DNA from: Lysobacteraceae bacterium
Lineage (GTDB): Bacteria > Pseudomonadota > Gammaproteobacteria > Xanthomonadales > Xanthomonadaceae
Reading direction: 5' to 3'
Assembly: GCA_016789405.1 (NCBI GenBank)
Contig: JAEUPQ010000023.1
Coordinates: forward strand, 1-64,000
Length of the DNA: 64,000 nucleotides
The translations under genes and the position numbers were made by a program. Shown here in pieces: positions 36,038 through 45,934 of the stretch (position 1 is the first letter of the stretch; each line of letters starts with the position of its first letter). The notes below the pieces were generated by a model. It was not told where the DNA came from. It searched no databases and saw nothing but the letters and a program-made list of their open reading frames with translations.

Positions 36038-36064
36038 ACCCGGCCTCATCGAGCGAGGCCGGGT
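36038..36064 (-). terminator. Hairpin between virB3 and virB4
   Basis: Perfect 10-bp stem ACCCGGCCTC / GAGGCCGGGT with a 7-nt loop; TGCGTTGT follows on the minus strand. Not T-rich enough for a clear terminator; it could tune expression of virB4 relative to the pilin genes. Confidence 0.4.
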
Positions 36065-36110
36065 CACTACGCCGAAACGTCCCGCAGCGTCATGCAACGC
36101 CGGAGGCAGT

Positions 36111-36500
36111 TCACTTGGCCCGGGACATCCCGGATTTCGGGTTCGCCGGTCCGGTCAATCGGCCGGACAGGTAGAACGGCCCCGAAAAACGGCGTGCCGC
36201 ACCGGGTGGCGTATTCCGATGGTTGTGCGGGCTGAACACCCACATGCCACCGTGCGCCTGCTGGTTCCTGGCCTTCAGACGGAACTGGAGGTTCAGGCCG
36301 AGCAGGCGGAAGATCATCTCGTCCCGCCGCGCCATCTGCCGCATCGCGAAGATGACGATCGGTATCAGCAGCAGGAACTGCAGACCGAAGTACATCGCAA
36401 GCAGCAGAGACCCGCCCGCACCGACGAAGAAGGGGACGTATGGCACCCCCATGAACATCGCCGGGCGGGTGCAGCCGCGGAACAGGACGTTCTTATGCAT
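36111..36500 (-). CDS. virB3: Type IV secretion protein VirB3
   Basis: 129 residues: short inner-membrane protein that pairs with VirB4. LFRGCTRPAMFMGVPYVPFF and one long or two short hydrophobic segments (about 23-52) are typical of VirB3; the C-terminal 50 residues are basic and extend beyond the minimal family length. Overlaps the virB2 stop by 8 bp. Confidence 0.9.
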   Translation of the reverse strand: MHKNVLFRGCTRPAMFMGVPYVPFFVGAGGSLLLAMYFGLQFLLLIPIVIFAMRQMARRDEMIFRLLGLNLQFRLKARNQQAHGGMWVFSPHNHRNTPPGAARRFSGPFYLSGRLTGPANPKSGMSRAK

Positions 36501-36882
36501 ACAGCGGCAGGACGGTGTTCACCACGGCGAAGATGTTGCCTTCACCGGTGCAGCCCGCGTCGGCATCGCTGCCGAGCAGCATCTTCGCGATCTGGCCAGC
36601 GGCGCCGATCAGCAGGCCGCCGATCAGGATCGGGGCGACGTCGGAGATGCGCTTGTGGGCGAATGCGATCTGGTAGCCGGCGAAGATGATGGCGACGGTC
36701 ACGACGGCCAGCGAGATAATGTTCAGGATGCCGGTGATGTTCTGCATGAAGCCACAGGCCTTGCCGCCTTCTTCTGCAAACCCGGCGAATGCGAGGTTCG
36801 GCAGGGCCAGCGCGGCGACAAAGACGAGGGCCGTCATCGCGGCGGACAGGTGGCGCTTGGCGTTGTGGTTGAAGATCTTCAT
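36493..36882 (-). CDS. virB2: Type IV secretion pilin VirB2
   Basis: Major pilin. 129 residues: long signal region (HLSAAMTALVFVAALALPNL, cleavage near AFA), then two hydrophobic helices (ITGILNIISLAVVTVAIIFA and ISDVAPILIGGLLIGAAGQI), the classic VirB2 layout. Two Cys in the mature protein (KACGF and DAGCTG) could form the disulfide. Very good ribosome binding site (AAGGAGTAACGCC before ATG). Confidence 0.92.
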   Translation of the reverse strand: MKIFNHNAKRHLSAAMTALVFVAALALPNLAFAGFAEEGGKACGFMQNITGILNIISLAVVTVAIIFAGYQIAFAHKRISDVAPILIGGLLIGAAGQIAKMLLGSDADAGCTGEGNIFAVVNTVLPLYA

Positions 36883-36979
36883 GGCGTTACTCCTTAGGGG
36901 TGTTGGTGGGGTGGAACCTTTGGGCTTGCATCGCCGGCCCGGGCCGGCTCGGGGGTTGAATCGTGGTGGTCGTAACAGG

Positions 36980-37909
36980 TCAGAAGACAAAGGCCCGATC
37001 CTGCGAAGTGGCATTCAGGATCATCGCCCGGTCCTGTGTCGGTACCTGAGACGGCGCGGCCGGCTGTACAGCGGTCGCCGACGTCGGCGGTGCAACTGGC
37101 GCCAAAGCGGCTACACCCGCAGGGCGTGCACGGACAGGTTCGGCATTTGCGGGGATAGCAACCGCCCGCCCCGGCATCTCGGGGATCGCAGAAACAGGCA
37201 CCTGCACCACGGCAGGCTCGGGCTGACGCGCAGCGGCTTCCAGCACCTGGTTAAAGGATGCCGGTGCAGCGGCTGCACTCACGGATTCGGCTCGCGACGT
37301 CTGGGACACGATCCGCGCTGCCCAACCCGGACGCGGGGTATCAGGCGCGGTCGGCTGGACCTGCTCGGCGCCACTCTCGGCCCGACGGTAGAGAGGATGC
37401 CGGGCGACCGGCATGCTGCGGCGCGACTCACGACTGACGACGTCGATCGCGGGCGTTCCCGTTGCGGTAGAGTCGGCGGGCTCACGTCCCTGGCGAAGCG
37501 AGGCGTAGATCTTCTGGACGTAGCCGTGCCGGAAACCGGTCGAGAAATTTCCGGAGTAGTAGCAACTGAAGGACTTGCCCCAATCCCGCCCCGCACGGTG
37601 ATAGCACTCGGCCAGGATCTTCGAGCCCGCGCGGAGGTTCGCGCAGGGCTCGAAAGCCTCTTCGTAGGACCCGAGTCCGTACTTGTCGAGGTTGTAGCGA
37701 TTGACCTGGGCCAGGCCGATCGAAAAATTGAAGCCACGACCCTCGAGCATGCGGACGGTCGCAAGGGCTTCGGGAAGATTCTTGGGCTGACGCACGAGAC
37801 GACCGCCCACGACGCCGATGGCGTATCGGTTGTAGGAGGACTCGACCCGGACCACGTGGTGCATCACTTCGGAGGGTACGGCCAGTCCCTGGCAACCCAT
37901 CAATTCCAT
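36980..37909 (-). CDS. virB1: Type IV secretion lytic transglycosylase VirB1
   Basis: Opens peptidoglycan for the secretion channel. 309 residues from ATG 37909. SLT domain with catalytic Glu in VVRVESSYNRYAIG, then GLAQVNRYNL and CYYSGNFSTGF; a Pro/Ala-rich C-terminal half (about 160-309) of low complexity. No signal peptide is seen. TTG 37921 and ATG 37900 are alternative starts. First gene of the virB set on this strand, 97 bp before virB2. Confidence 0.9.
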   Translation of the reverse strand: MELMGCQGLAVPSEVMHHVVRVESSYNRYAIGVVGGRLVRQPKNLPEALATVRMLEGRGFNFSIGLAQVNRYNLDKYGLGSYEEAFEPCANLRAGSKILAECYHRAGRDWGKSFSCYYSGNFSTGFRHGYVQKIYASLRQGREPADSTATGTPAIDVVSRESRRSMPVARHPLYRRAESGAEQVQPTAPDTPRPGWAARIVSQTSRAESVSAAAAPASFNQVLEAAARQPEPAVVQVPVSAIPEMPGRAVAIPANAEPVRARPAGVAALAPVAPPTSATAVQPAAPSQVPTQDRAMILNATSQDRAFVF

Positions 37910-38012
37910 ACCGGGCAACAATGCACTGCCCTCCGGTCGTGGGCGACAGTCGTTGTCGCGCCTTCAATGCCAGCAATGTGGGCCATCCCCTGTCCTCCAA
38001 ATTGCCCGACCC

Positions 38013-38041
38013 AATATCCACAGGGCCGCTTTGCCTGTCAA
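38013..38041 (-). promoter_or_regulatory. Probable sigma-70 promoter of the virB operon
   Basis: On the minus strand, TTGACA (38041-38036), a 17-bp spacer, then GATATT (38018-38013). A perfect -35 and a moderate -10 about 100 bp before virB1. It lies in the 566-bp gap between virB1 and virD4. Confidence 0.55.
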
Positions 38042-38255
38042 CGAAAAGGGCTTGCTGATCATACCCTAAATCGCGCACCCCGTCGCAGAACGGAACCGTG
38101 GTGGTCGTTCGACTATGCGCCCGCGCATGGTACCCGTTTCCATCGGCCTGCGGATGCGGTCGCAGGCGCGGAGCATGTCTCGAAAAGATAGAGAACAGGC
38201 TCTAAGATCAGGACCGTCGATCAGGAGACTGGCATGCAGGGATGTTCGGGGACGC

Positions 38256-38271
38256 GGTTTCATCTGAAACC
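38256..38271. repeat. Inverted repeat upstream of virD4
   Basis: GGTTTC-ATCT-GAAACC, a 6-bp perfect palindrome arm pair, 205 bp before the virD4 start. Could be a regulator site; nothing else is recognised in the rest of this gap. Confidence 0.35.
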
Positions 38272-38475
38272 ATCTGAAGTTCGTCGACATGCAATCCCCC
38301 TGCCCGCGCCGCACCCTCGACCGCAGCCAGCGGAAGACCTCGCCGGAACACTCCGGTACGATGCCCGACGCCGCATCGTCGGCAATCCGCTTTGCCTTCG
38401 CCCTTCACTCCGCAGATCCGCGCGCCCGTCCAGGGGCGACGCCAGGGTCTTCCTTTCACCGCAGGACGCCGCAAC

Positions 38476-40170
38476 GTGAGCCAACAGAACACCAAAGCCA
38501 AACTGATCTTCCTCGGCGTGCTGCTGCTGGCCGCCGGCGTCGCCGGGCTGTACCTCTCCGGCTACATCCTGCTGATGCGCCTGAAGCTTCCGCAGTCGCC
38601 GCCGCTGGCATGGGATACCTGGTTGAGCTACTGGAAGGTCGTGGACCTGCCGCAGGTCGCGCCCTATGCCAAGAAGATCAAGTCGAGTGGCGTGTTCGGC
38701 TTCGGCGCGCCCGGCGCGCTGTGGCTCGCCCTGCTGGTGCTGGCCCTGAAGCCCAAGCAGAAGTCGCTGCATGGCGACGCTCGATTCGCCACGGGCGGCG
38801 ACCTGTCGGAGAAGGGGTTCTTCAAGAGCCCCGACAACGGCATCGTGGTCGGCAAGTTCGGCGGCAAGCTGCTTCGCCTGGGCGGCCAGCAGTTCGTGAT
38901 CCTGGCCGCGCCGACCCGCTCGGGCAAGGGCGTGGGCATCGTGATCCCGAACCTGCTGGACTACCAGGAATCGATGGTGGTCCTGGACATCAAGCAGGAG
39001 AACTTCGACCTGACCAGCGGCTGGCGACAGAGCCAGGGCCACGAGATCTACCTCTTCAATCCGTTCGCCGAAGACCGGCGCAGCCATCGCTGGAACCCGC
39101 TGACGTACGTGTCCAGCGATCCGGCGTTCCGCGTCTCCGACCTGATGAGCATCGCCGCCATGCTGTACCCGGACGGCGCCGAGGACCAGAAGTTCTGGGT
39201 CAGCCAGGCGCGCAACGCGTTCATGGCCTTCACGCTGTACCTGTTCGAGAAGTACGACGACGACCAGAAGATCGGCTTCCCGTTCTCGAGGCCGCCATCG
39301 CTCGGCGCGGTCTACCGCTTGTCCTCGGGCGACGGCCAGAGCGAGCTCAAGCCCTTCCTCAAGGATCTGTCGCAGCGCCCGTTCCTCAGCAGCCATGCGA
39401 AGACCGCGTTCTCCGGCATGCTCTCCCAGGCGGACGAGACCTTCGCGTCGATCCTCGGCACCTTCAAGGAGCCGTTGAACGCCTTCATCAACCCGATCCT
39501 CGACGCCGTGACCAGCGCCGACGACTTCCTGCTCACCGACGTGCGCAAGAAGAAGATGACCATCTACATCGGCATCCAGCCGAACAAGCTGGCCGAGAGC
39601 CGCCTGATCATCAACCTGTTCTTCAGCCAGCTCATCAACCTCAACACCAAGGAGCTGCCGCAGAACAACAAGGAGCTGAAGCATCAGTGCCTGCTGCTGA
39701 TGGACGAGTTCACCGCCATTGGCAAGGTCGACATCATCGCCACGGCGGTGTCGTACATGGCCGGCTACAACATCCGCCTGCTGCCGATCATCCAGAGCAT
39801 GTCGCAGCTGGATGCAACCTACGGCAAGGACCTCTCGCGCACGATGATCACCAACCACGCGATGCAGATCGTCTATGCGCCACGCGAGCAGCAGGATGCC
39901 AACGACTACTCCGAGATGCTCGGCTACACCACGGTGCGCAAGGACAGCTTCACCCGGGGCCGCGAATTCAGCCGCAGCGAGTCCGAGGAGCGTCGCGCGC
40001 TGATGCTGCCGCAGGAACTCAAGGCGATCGGCTTCGACAAGGAGATCTTCTTCTACGAAGGCATCCCGCATCCGGTGCTGTGCGACAAGATCAAGTATTT
40101 CCAGGACAAGTACTTCACCCAGCGGCTGATGCCCGCCGCGAAGGTGGAGCCCATGGACATCAAGGTCTGA
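38476..40170 (+). CDS. virD4: Type IV coupling protein VirD4
   Basis: Recruits substrates to the T4SS. 564 residues from GTG 38476 (AGGACG upstream). Two N-terminal membrane segments (about 8-33 and 75-95), Walker A AAPTRSGKGVGIV (about 155), Walker B LLLMDEFTAIG (about 415), and the RADF-like C-terminal region. Divergent from virB1. Xanthomonas-type VirD4 proteins have nearly the same length. No VirB7-11 gene follows it, unlike the usual order. Confidence 0.94.
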   Translation: MSQQNTKAKLIFLGVLLLAAGVAGLYLSGYILLMRLKLPQSPPLAWDTWLSYWKVVDLPQVAPYAKKIKSSGVFGFGAPGALWLALLVLALKPKQKSLHGDARFATGGDLSEKGFFKSPDNGIVVGKFGGKLLRLGGQQFVILAAPTRSGKGVGIVIPNLLDYQESMVVLDIKQENFDLTSGWRQSQGHEIYLFNPFAEDRRSHRWNPLTYVSSDPAFRVSDLMSIAAMLYPDGAEDQKFWVSQARNAFMAFTLYLFEKYDDDQKIGFPFSRPPSLGAVYRLSSGDGQSELKPFLKDLSQRPFLSSHAKTAFSGMLSQADETFASILGTFKEPLNAFINPILDAVTSADDFLLTDVRKKKMTIYIGIQPNKLAESRLIINLFFSQLINLNTKELPQNNKELKHQCLLLMDEFTAIGKVDIIATAVSYMAGYNIRLLPIIQSMSQLDATYGKDLSRTMITNHAMQIVYAPREQQDANDYSEMLGYTTVRKDSFTRGREFSRSESEERRALMLPQELKAIGFDKEIFFYEGIPHPVLCDKIKYFQDKYFTQRLMPAAKVEPMDIKV

Positions 40171-40309
40171 CGAAGGCCTGATAACGGCGGGTGATGCGCG
40201 GCACGATGCCTGTGCGCGTCGTGGCCGCAGCGGGACGAGCCGGACAGGGGCGATGTAAACACGGGCGGCTCGCCCTATGATCGCGGGACGACCTTCGAGG
40301 ACTCCCGCC

Positions 40310-41614
<1,305 letters not shown>

Positions 41615-41616
41615 GC

Positions 41617-41868
41617 ATGTCCATGGAATGGGCCGGCTACACGGCGGCGGCGATGACCACCCTCGCCTTCGTGCCACAGGCGGTGAAGACCATCCGCACG
41701 AAGGACACGCGCAGCATCTCTCTGGGCATGTACCTGGTGTTCACCGCCGGCATCGCGATGTGGCTGGTCTACGGGATCGCACTGGACTCGATGCCGATGA
41801 TCCTGTCCAACATCGTCACCTTCATCCTCTCGGCAACGATCCTGGGCCTCAAGCTCAAGCACGGCTGA
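41617..41868 (+). CDS. SemiSWEET sugar transporter
   Basis: 83 residues, three membrane helices, with the PQ motif at residues 20-21 (LAFVPQAVKTIRTKDTRSIS). SemiSWEETs work as dimers and move sugars down their gradient. It starts 2 bp after the amidohydrolase stop, so it is cotranscribed with it. Overlaps the end of the opposite-strand gene by 14 bp. Confidence 0.9.
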   Translation: MSMEWAGYTAAAMTTLAFVPQAVKTIRTKDTRSISLGMYLVFTAGIAMWLVYGIALDSMPMILSNIVTFILSATILGLKLKHG

Positions 41869-42433
41869 GGCGTGGCGCCAGCGCGACCCACAGCAGCCAG
41901 GCCACGAAAGCTGCCCGCGGTGCGAAGGCCGCGAGCGCGCCCGGCCATGACGGCAGGGCCAGCAGCGGCACGGCGATAGACACGACGGCCGCAACCAAGC
42001 GCACAGGCCGCGCGGGTGCCGCCCATGCCAGCAAGGCTGCGCCGCTGGTGCCGGCGATCCACCACAAGGTCCACGCCAGCGCATGCAGGCCGTTCGATGC
42101 TGCACCGACATCGCCCGGGTCGAGTGGCAGCAGGCCCTGCGCGGCGAAGGCGATGCCGGCCAGTGTCATGAGCTGCACGCCGATGCGCGCCGACCAGCGC
42201 GCATCGGCCGGCAAGGCCGAGCGCAGGCGCCACATCGCCACCATCGCCAACATGCCGGGCAGCACGAACGCACAGAGATTGAATGCCAGTGCGCGCGACA
42301 CGCCCTGCGCGCCAAGCAGCGCGAGCGGGAATTCGTGGTGCGAATAGCCGTCGAGCAGCAGCGCGAACACGATGGCGGCGCCGAGGTGGAGCGCCAGCGC
42401 GAGGGCGCCCGGCAGGATCGATCCCCGCATCAT
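41855..42433 (-). CDS. DUF998-like multipass membrane protein
   Basis: 192 residues, about six hydrophobic segments, starting [28 protein letters not shown] precedes the ATG, which overlaps the stop of the regulator gene (ATGA). Last gene of the XRE-controlled membrane operon. Family assignment is tentative. Confidence 0.75.
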   Translation of the reverse strand: MMRGSILPGALALALHLGAAIVFALLLDGYSHHEFPLALLGAQGVSRALAFNLCAFVLPGMLAMVAMWRLRSALPADARWSARIGVQLMTLAGIAFAAQGLLPLDPGDVGAASNGLHALAWTLWWIAGTSGAALLAWAAPARPVRLVAAVVSIAVPLLALPSWPGALAAFAPRAAFVAWLLWVALAPRLSRA

Positions 42434-42648
42434 TCGGTCACCTTCCACTGGAACACGTCCTCGACGCCGACCCCGAACGCGCGCGCGATGCGAAACGCCA
42501 GTTCCAGCGACGGCGCATAACGGCCGGCCTCCAGCGCGATGATGGTCTGGCGGGTCACGCTGCACGCCTGTGCCAGCGCTTCCTGGGTCATTTCGCCATG
42601 ATCGAAACGCAGCCGACGGATCTGATTGGCGATGGGAGGCGCGGTCAT
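42430..42648 (-). CDS. XRE-family HTH transcription regulator
   Basis: 72 residues, a single helix-turn-helix of the small YozG type: [58 protein letters not shown]. Such small regulators typically repress the operon they sit in. Here it lies between genes for membrane proteins, coupled by ATGA overlaps on both sides. The palindrome at 44165-44188 is the natural operator candidate. Confidence 0.9.
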   Translation of the reverse strand: MTAPPIANQIRRLRFDHGEMTQEALAQACSVTRQTIIALEAGRYAPSLELAFRIARAFGVGVEDVFQWKVTE

Positions 42649-43073
42649 CGGCGATCCCGCCAGTGATGGAACACGGTCACTGCCGCCTCGATCGACATGG
42701 CGAACATTGCGCAGGCAATCGCGTAGAACGTCAGCCAGTCGGCTTCGCGCGTGATCGCCCCCTCCGGAACCGCCGTACCGCTCATGATCATCGGGCTGGC
42801 GAGCACGACCAGAATCAGTGCGAACAACGCGCTTCTGCCAGCGATCCCGGAAATGATGCGATCGCGCTCGTCCTCCTCGATTCCCTTGCGTCGCCCCACG
42901 TATCGGGATGCCAGGAAAAACACCACGACGAAGAGGCTCACCATGTCACGTGCATCTTCCCAGGCACCTGCTCCGGCCTGCTGGTCCCCTGATGACAGTT
43001 GCCAGCACAGGTACGAGAGAAACGCGAGGCCCATACCGAGACGCCACCATGCCAGATGTTCGTGTTTGTTCAT
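42645..43073 (-). CDS. Four-helix membrane protein with a DERDR motif (paralog A)
   Basis: 142 residues. [20 protein letters not shown] start, four membrane segments, the cytoplasmic loop [20 protein letters not shown], and the ending [11 protein letters not shown] shared with paralog B. Overlaps both neighbours by 4 bp. Function unknown. Confidence 0.82.
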   Translation of the reverse strand: MNKHEHLAWWRLGMGLAFLSYLCWQLSSGDQQAGAGAWEDARDMVSLFVVVFFLASRYVGRRKGIEEDERDRIISGIAGRSALFALILVVLASPMIMSGTAVPEGAITREADWLTFYAIACAMFAMSIEAAVTVFHHWRDRR

Positions 43074-43510
43074 GCGGTCTGCCTCCGGTCCCGCCAATGA
43101 TGGAACACGGTGACCGAGGCCTCCACCCAGATCGCGAACGTGAGGCATGCGTTGATGTAGAACTCCGCCCAATCCAGACGAAACGTGACCGCCTCTTTCG
43201 CGCCCAATATGGTCTCGAAGAGTACGATCGGCGTCATGGCGACAATCGCGACCACCGCGATGAGCGCAACCCGGGTCGCGGTCATGGTGATCGCACGGTC
43301 GCGCTCATCCTGATCGATCCCCTTGCGTCGCTGCAAATACCATGCTGACAGCCAGATCAAGACGATGAAAGAAAGCATTGAAGCCGTCCGGTAATACATG
43401 GCAGTGCTGATGGCTTCCTGGCCTGCAAGGAACAGCACCCAGAGCAGATAGGCGCCATATACACCAGACAAACCCAGGCGCCACCACGCGGAAATCTCAT
43501 GTTTGCTCAT
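43070..43510 (-). CDS. Four-helix membrane protein with a DERDR motif (paralog B)
   Basis: 146 residues. MSKHEISAWWRLGLSGVYGA, four membrane segments, RRKGIDQDERDRAITMTATR and the ending [14 protein letters not shown]. Clearly duplicated from the same ancestor as paralog A. Coupled by 4-bp overlaps on both sides. Confidence 0.82.
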   Translation of the reverse strand: MSKHEISAWWRLGLSGVYGAYLLWVLFLAGQEAISTAMYYRTASMLSFIVLIWLSAWYLQRRKGIDQDERDRAITMTATRVALIAVVAIVAMTPIVLFETILGAKEAVTFRLDWAEFYINACLTFAIWVEASVTVFHHWRDRRQTA

Positions 43511-44145
43511 GCCAGCGACCTCCTGTCGCGGACGTAATACACCAGCGTCGCCACGTACTCGCACAGCCAGCCCCACATCAGCGCAAGCACCAGCAGGTTG
43601 CCGACCATCAACGGCGTGGCCCAATCCAGTCGTGAGGCGGGCGTGAAACTCAACATCACCGCGATGCCGATGACGCTGAAGATCAGCGCGCCGCGCCCCC
43701 AGCCGGCGGCTTCGACAGCGATCTCGCGATCGCGCTCGTCCGCTTCGACCACGCCCTTCAGCCGCGACGCCAGCACCTGCGACAGGATCGTCCAGGCGAT
43801 CAGCAGCAGCACGAGGTTGCGTCCGACCGCGCTGGCACCGTGGTTGTGCGGGAAGGCGGCATCGTTGAACACGTGCATCTTCGACAGGAAATAGGCGATG
43901 GCGACCAGGGTGAAGCCGGCCCCGACCCTCGCCTTCCATTCTGCCGGCGAGGCCGACCGGGCGAGCGCCTCGCGCGGGAGACGCGACACGGCGTAGAGCA
44001 GGCCCCAGGCGCTGCCGACCAGCAGGGCCATCCCGAGCTTGCCCGTATCCCAGCCCATCAGCTGCTCCGGCCCGGCCAGCAGCAGCCACAGCGCCACGCC
44101 TGCCAGAACGATCAATCCCCAACGCCAGCCATCCGAGCCTTTCAT
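43507..44145 (-). CDS. Multipass membrane protein, first gene of the XRE operon
   Basis: 212 residues, about six membrane segments. It repeats the DERDR motif (VVEADERDREIAVEAAGWGR) and ends VYYVRDRRSLA, so its C-terminal half is related to the two smaller paralogs. GGAGTGACAG precedes the ATG. Function unknown. Confidence 0.82.
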   Translation of the reverse strand: MKGSDGWRWGLIVLAGVALWLLLAGPEQLMGWDTGKLGMALLVGSAWGLLYAVSRLPREALARSASPAEWKARVGAGFTLVAIAYFLSKMHVFNDAAFPHNHGASAVGRNLVLLLIAWTILSQVLASRLKGVVEADERDREIAVEAAGWGRGALIFSVIGIAVMLSFTPASRLDWATPLMVGNLLVLALMWGWLCEYVATLVYYVRDRRSLA

Positions 44146-44164
44146 CTGTCACTCCGAGCAGACT

Positions 44165-44188
44165 AAATGTAATGTTTAGATTACATTT
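44165..44188. promoter_or_regulatory. Palindromic operator overlapping the -10 box
   Basis: Perfect 9-bp arms (AAATGTAAT and ATTACATTT) with a 6-bp centre. The palindrome covers the -10 box (44178-44183) of the minus-strand promoter. Binding by the XRE protein of the same operon would block transcription; this link is inferred. Confidence 0.7.
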
Positions 44189-44205
44189 GTACCGAATGAT
44201 GTCAA
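44178..44205 (-). promoter_or_regulatory. Strong sigma-70 promoter of the membrane-protein operon
   Basis: Minus strand: TTGACA at 44205-44200, 16-bp spacer, TAATCT at 44183-44178 preceded by TG (extended -10). Distance to the ATG at 44145 is about 30 bp. This is the best promoter seen in the window. Confidence 0.75.
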
Positions 44206-44314
44206 GTCTGTTTTACATTGCGTGCCGACAGACGGTCCGAATCGCTGCGGCCGCCTTGGAAAACGCCACGGCTGGCACAATCTCGGGCCGATCCCACCCA
44301 GGAAGACCCCGCTC

Positions 44315-45187
44315 ATGTCCGCCACCTCGCCCCATGTCTTCGATGCGACCGCCGAAGGTTTCGAAACCGATGTCCTGAAGCGCTCGATGGAGACGCCGGT
44401 CCTGCTCGATTTCTGGGCGGAATGGTGCGGCCCCTGCAAGACGCTGGGCCCGATCCTCGAGAAGCTGGCAGACGAGTACAACGGTGCCTTCGTGCTGGCC
44501 AAGGTCGATGTCGAATCCCAGCAGGAGCTCGGCGCCGCCTTCCAGATCCGTTCGATCCCGACCGTGGTGCTGGTCAAGGACGGGCAACTCGCGGACGGCT
44601 TCCAGGGCGCGTTGCCTGAAGGCCAGTTGCGCGAGTTCCTCAAGCACCACGGCATCGAGCCGGGCGAGGTCGCACCCGCTGCGCCTGCCGAAGACGAGGC
44701 GCCCGCCGCGATCGACCCGATGATCGAGGTCGCGCGGCTCCGCGAAGCCATCACCGCGGAACCCGACAAGGCCGAACTGAAGCTCGATCTTGCCCTTGCG
44801 CTGCTGCAGGCTGGCGAGGCCCAGGAGGCAGAACGCCTGCTCGACGCACTGCCCGCAAACCTGGAAACCGATGATCGCGCGGTGCGCGCCCGGGCACGCC
44901 TGGGCTTCGCGGCCCTGCTCAAGGATGCACCGGGCGTCGATGCGCTGAATGCAGCGATCGCCGCAGACGAAGGCGACCTGCGTTCCCGCCACCTGCTGGG
45001 CGCGCATCACATCGTGGCCGGTCGCTCGCAGGAGGGCTTGGAACAGTTCATCGAGATGCTCCGCCGCAACAAGCAGTTCGAAGATGGCCTGCCGCGAAAG
45101 GCACTGATCGACGCCTTCCGCGTCGTCGAGGACGAAGACCTGGTTGGCCAGTACCGCCGCAAGATGTCGGCGCTCCTGCTGGTCTGA
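44315..45187 (+). CDS. Thioredoxin-TPR co-chaperone (CnoX/YbbN-like)
   Basis: 290 residues. Thioredoxin domain (about 5-110) with the full active site AEWCGPCKTL (Cys38, Cys41) and the cis-Pro in RSIPTVVLV, followed by tetratricopeptide-like helices (about 140-285, KAELKLDLALALLQAGEAQE). CnoX holds proteins during oxidative stress and hands them to chaperones. E. coli CnoX lacks a redox-active CxxC, whereas this one has it, as in Caulobacter. AGGAAG precedes the ATG. Confidence 0.9.
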   Translation: MSATSPHVFDATAEGFETDVLKRSMETPVLLDFWAEWCGPCKTLGPILEKLADEYNGAFVLAKVDVESQQELGAAFQIRSIPTVVLVKDGQLADGFQGALPEGQLREFLKHHGIEPGEVAPAAPAEDEAPAAIDPMIEVARLREAITAEPDKAELKLDLALALLQAGEAQEAERLLDALPANLETDDRAVRARARLGFAALLKDAPGVDALNAAIAADEGDLRSRHLLGAHHIVAGRSQEGLEQFIEMLRRNKQFEDGLPRKALIDAFRVVEDEDLVGQYRRKMSALLLV

Positions 45188-45194
45188 ACCGCGC

Positions 45195-45665
45195 ATGCCC
45201 CGCGCACTGAGCCCGCGCGCGCTCCGGCGCGTCATGAACCTGTGGCCGCCGTTCCTGTTCAGCGGCGTCCACGTCCACCACATCGGCGAAGACTGGCGCT
45301 CGGCCGAGGTCCACCTGCGCTCCAGGCCATGGAACCGCAACTACGTCGGCGTGCATTTCGGGGGCAACCTGTTCTCGATGACCGATCCGTTCTGGATGCT
45401 GCTGACCCTGAATGCGCTCGGCGCCGGTTACATCGTCTGGGACAAGGCCGGCGAGATCGAATTCCTCAAGCCCGGCAAGGGACTGGTGGTAGCCCGCTTC
45501 TCGCTGGACGACGCGACGCTCGACGACATGCGGGTGGCGACCGCCGGTGGCGACAAGTACCTGCACTGGATGCAGACCGACGTGGTGGATGGCCAGGGCG
45601 AAGTGGTCGCGCGCGTGCGCAAGCAGCTGTACATCCGACGAAAGCGGGACGGTGCGGCACGCTGA
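45195..45665 (+). CDS. DUF4442 (hotdog-fold thioesterase-like) protein
   Basis: 156 residues: MNLWPPFLFSGVHVHHIGED, then RPWNRNYVGVHFGGNLFSMT and the C-terminal VDGQGEVVARVRKQLYIRRK. The HFGGxLFSMTD stretch is the mark of DUF4442 hotdog proteins, some of which act on acyl-CoA. Starts 7 bp after the CnoX-like gene, likely one transcript. The substrate is unknown. Confidence 0.85.
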   Translation: MPRALSPRALRRVMNLWPPFLFSGVHVHHIGEDWRSAEVHLRSRPWNRNYVGVHFGGNLFSMTDPFWMLLTLNALGAGYIVWDKAGEIEFLKPGKGLVVARFSLDDATLDDMRVATAGGDKYLHWMQTDVVDGQGEVVARVRKQLYIRRKRDGAAR

Positions 45666-45782
45666 GATACCCGCCGTCCGTCGCCGGCCGGACCGTCGAC
45701 GCCTGAGGAAATTCAGGCAACCGCTGGCGACAGGCCGGGGCCGCAGACCCCGTGAAATCCGGGGCTCGGGAGCAGCCGGACC

Positions 45783-45799
45783 GTATACCCTCGGGTATG
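45783..45799. repeat. Short inverted repeat before the kinase gene
   Basis: GTATACCC-TC-GGGTATG, 6-bp arms, about 140 bp upstream of the kinase start. Could be a regulator site. The rest of 45666-45934 shows nothing certain. Confidence 0.25.
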
Positions 45800-45934
45800 G
45801 GCCATGGAAATTTCGATGAACGCTTCGACCATCGGGGTTCCGGTGAGGCCACCGTCACGAAACCACTGGAAATCGCTGATTCACTCCCCTTCCCGGCTTG
45901 GGTATTCTCGCTGGGTAAGCAGGGGGAGTGCTAC

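Noticed and set aside
32644..36174. 1176-codon open frame on the plus strand across virB4
   Set aside because: It is antisense to VirB4 and the VirB5-like gene, which have clear motifs; composition is that of a GC shadow.
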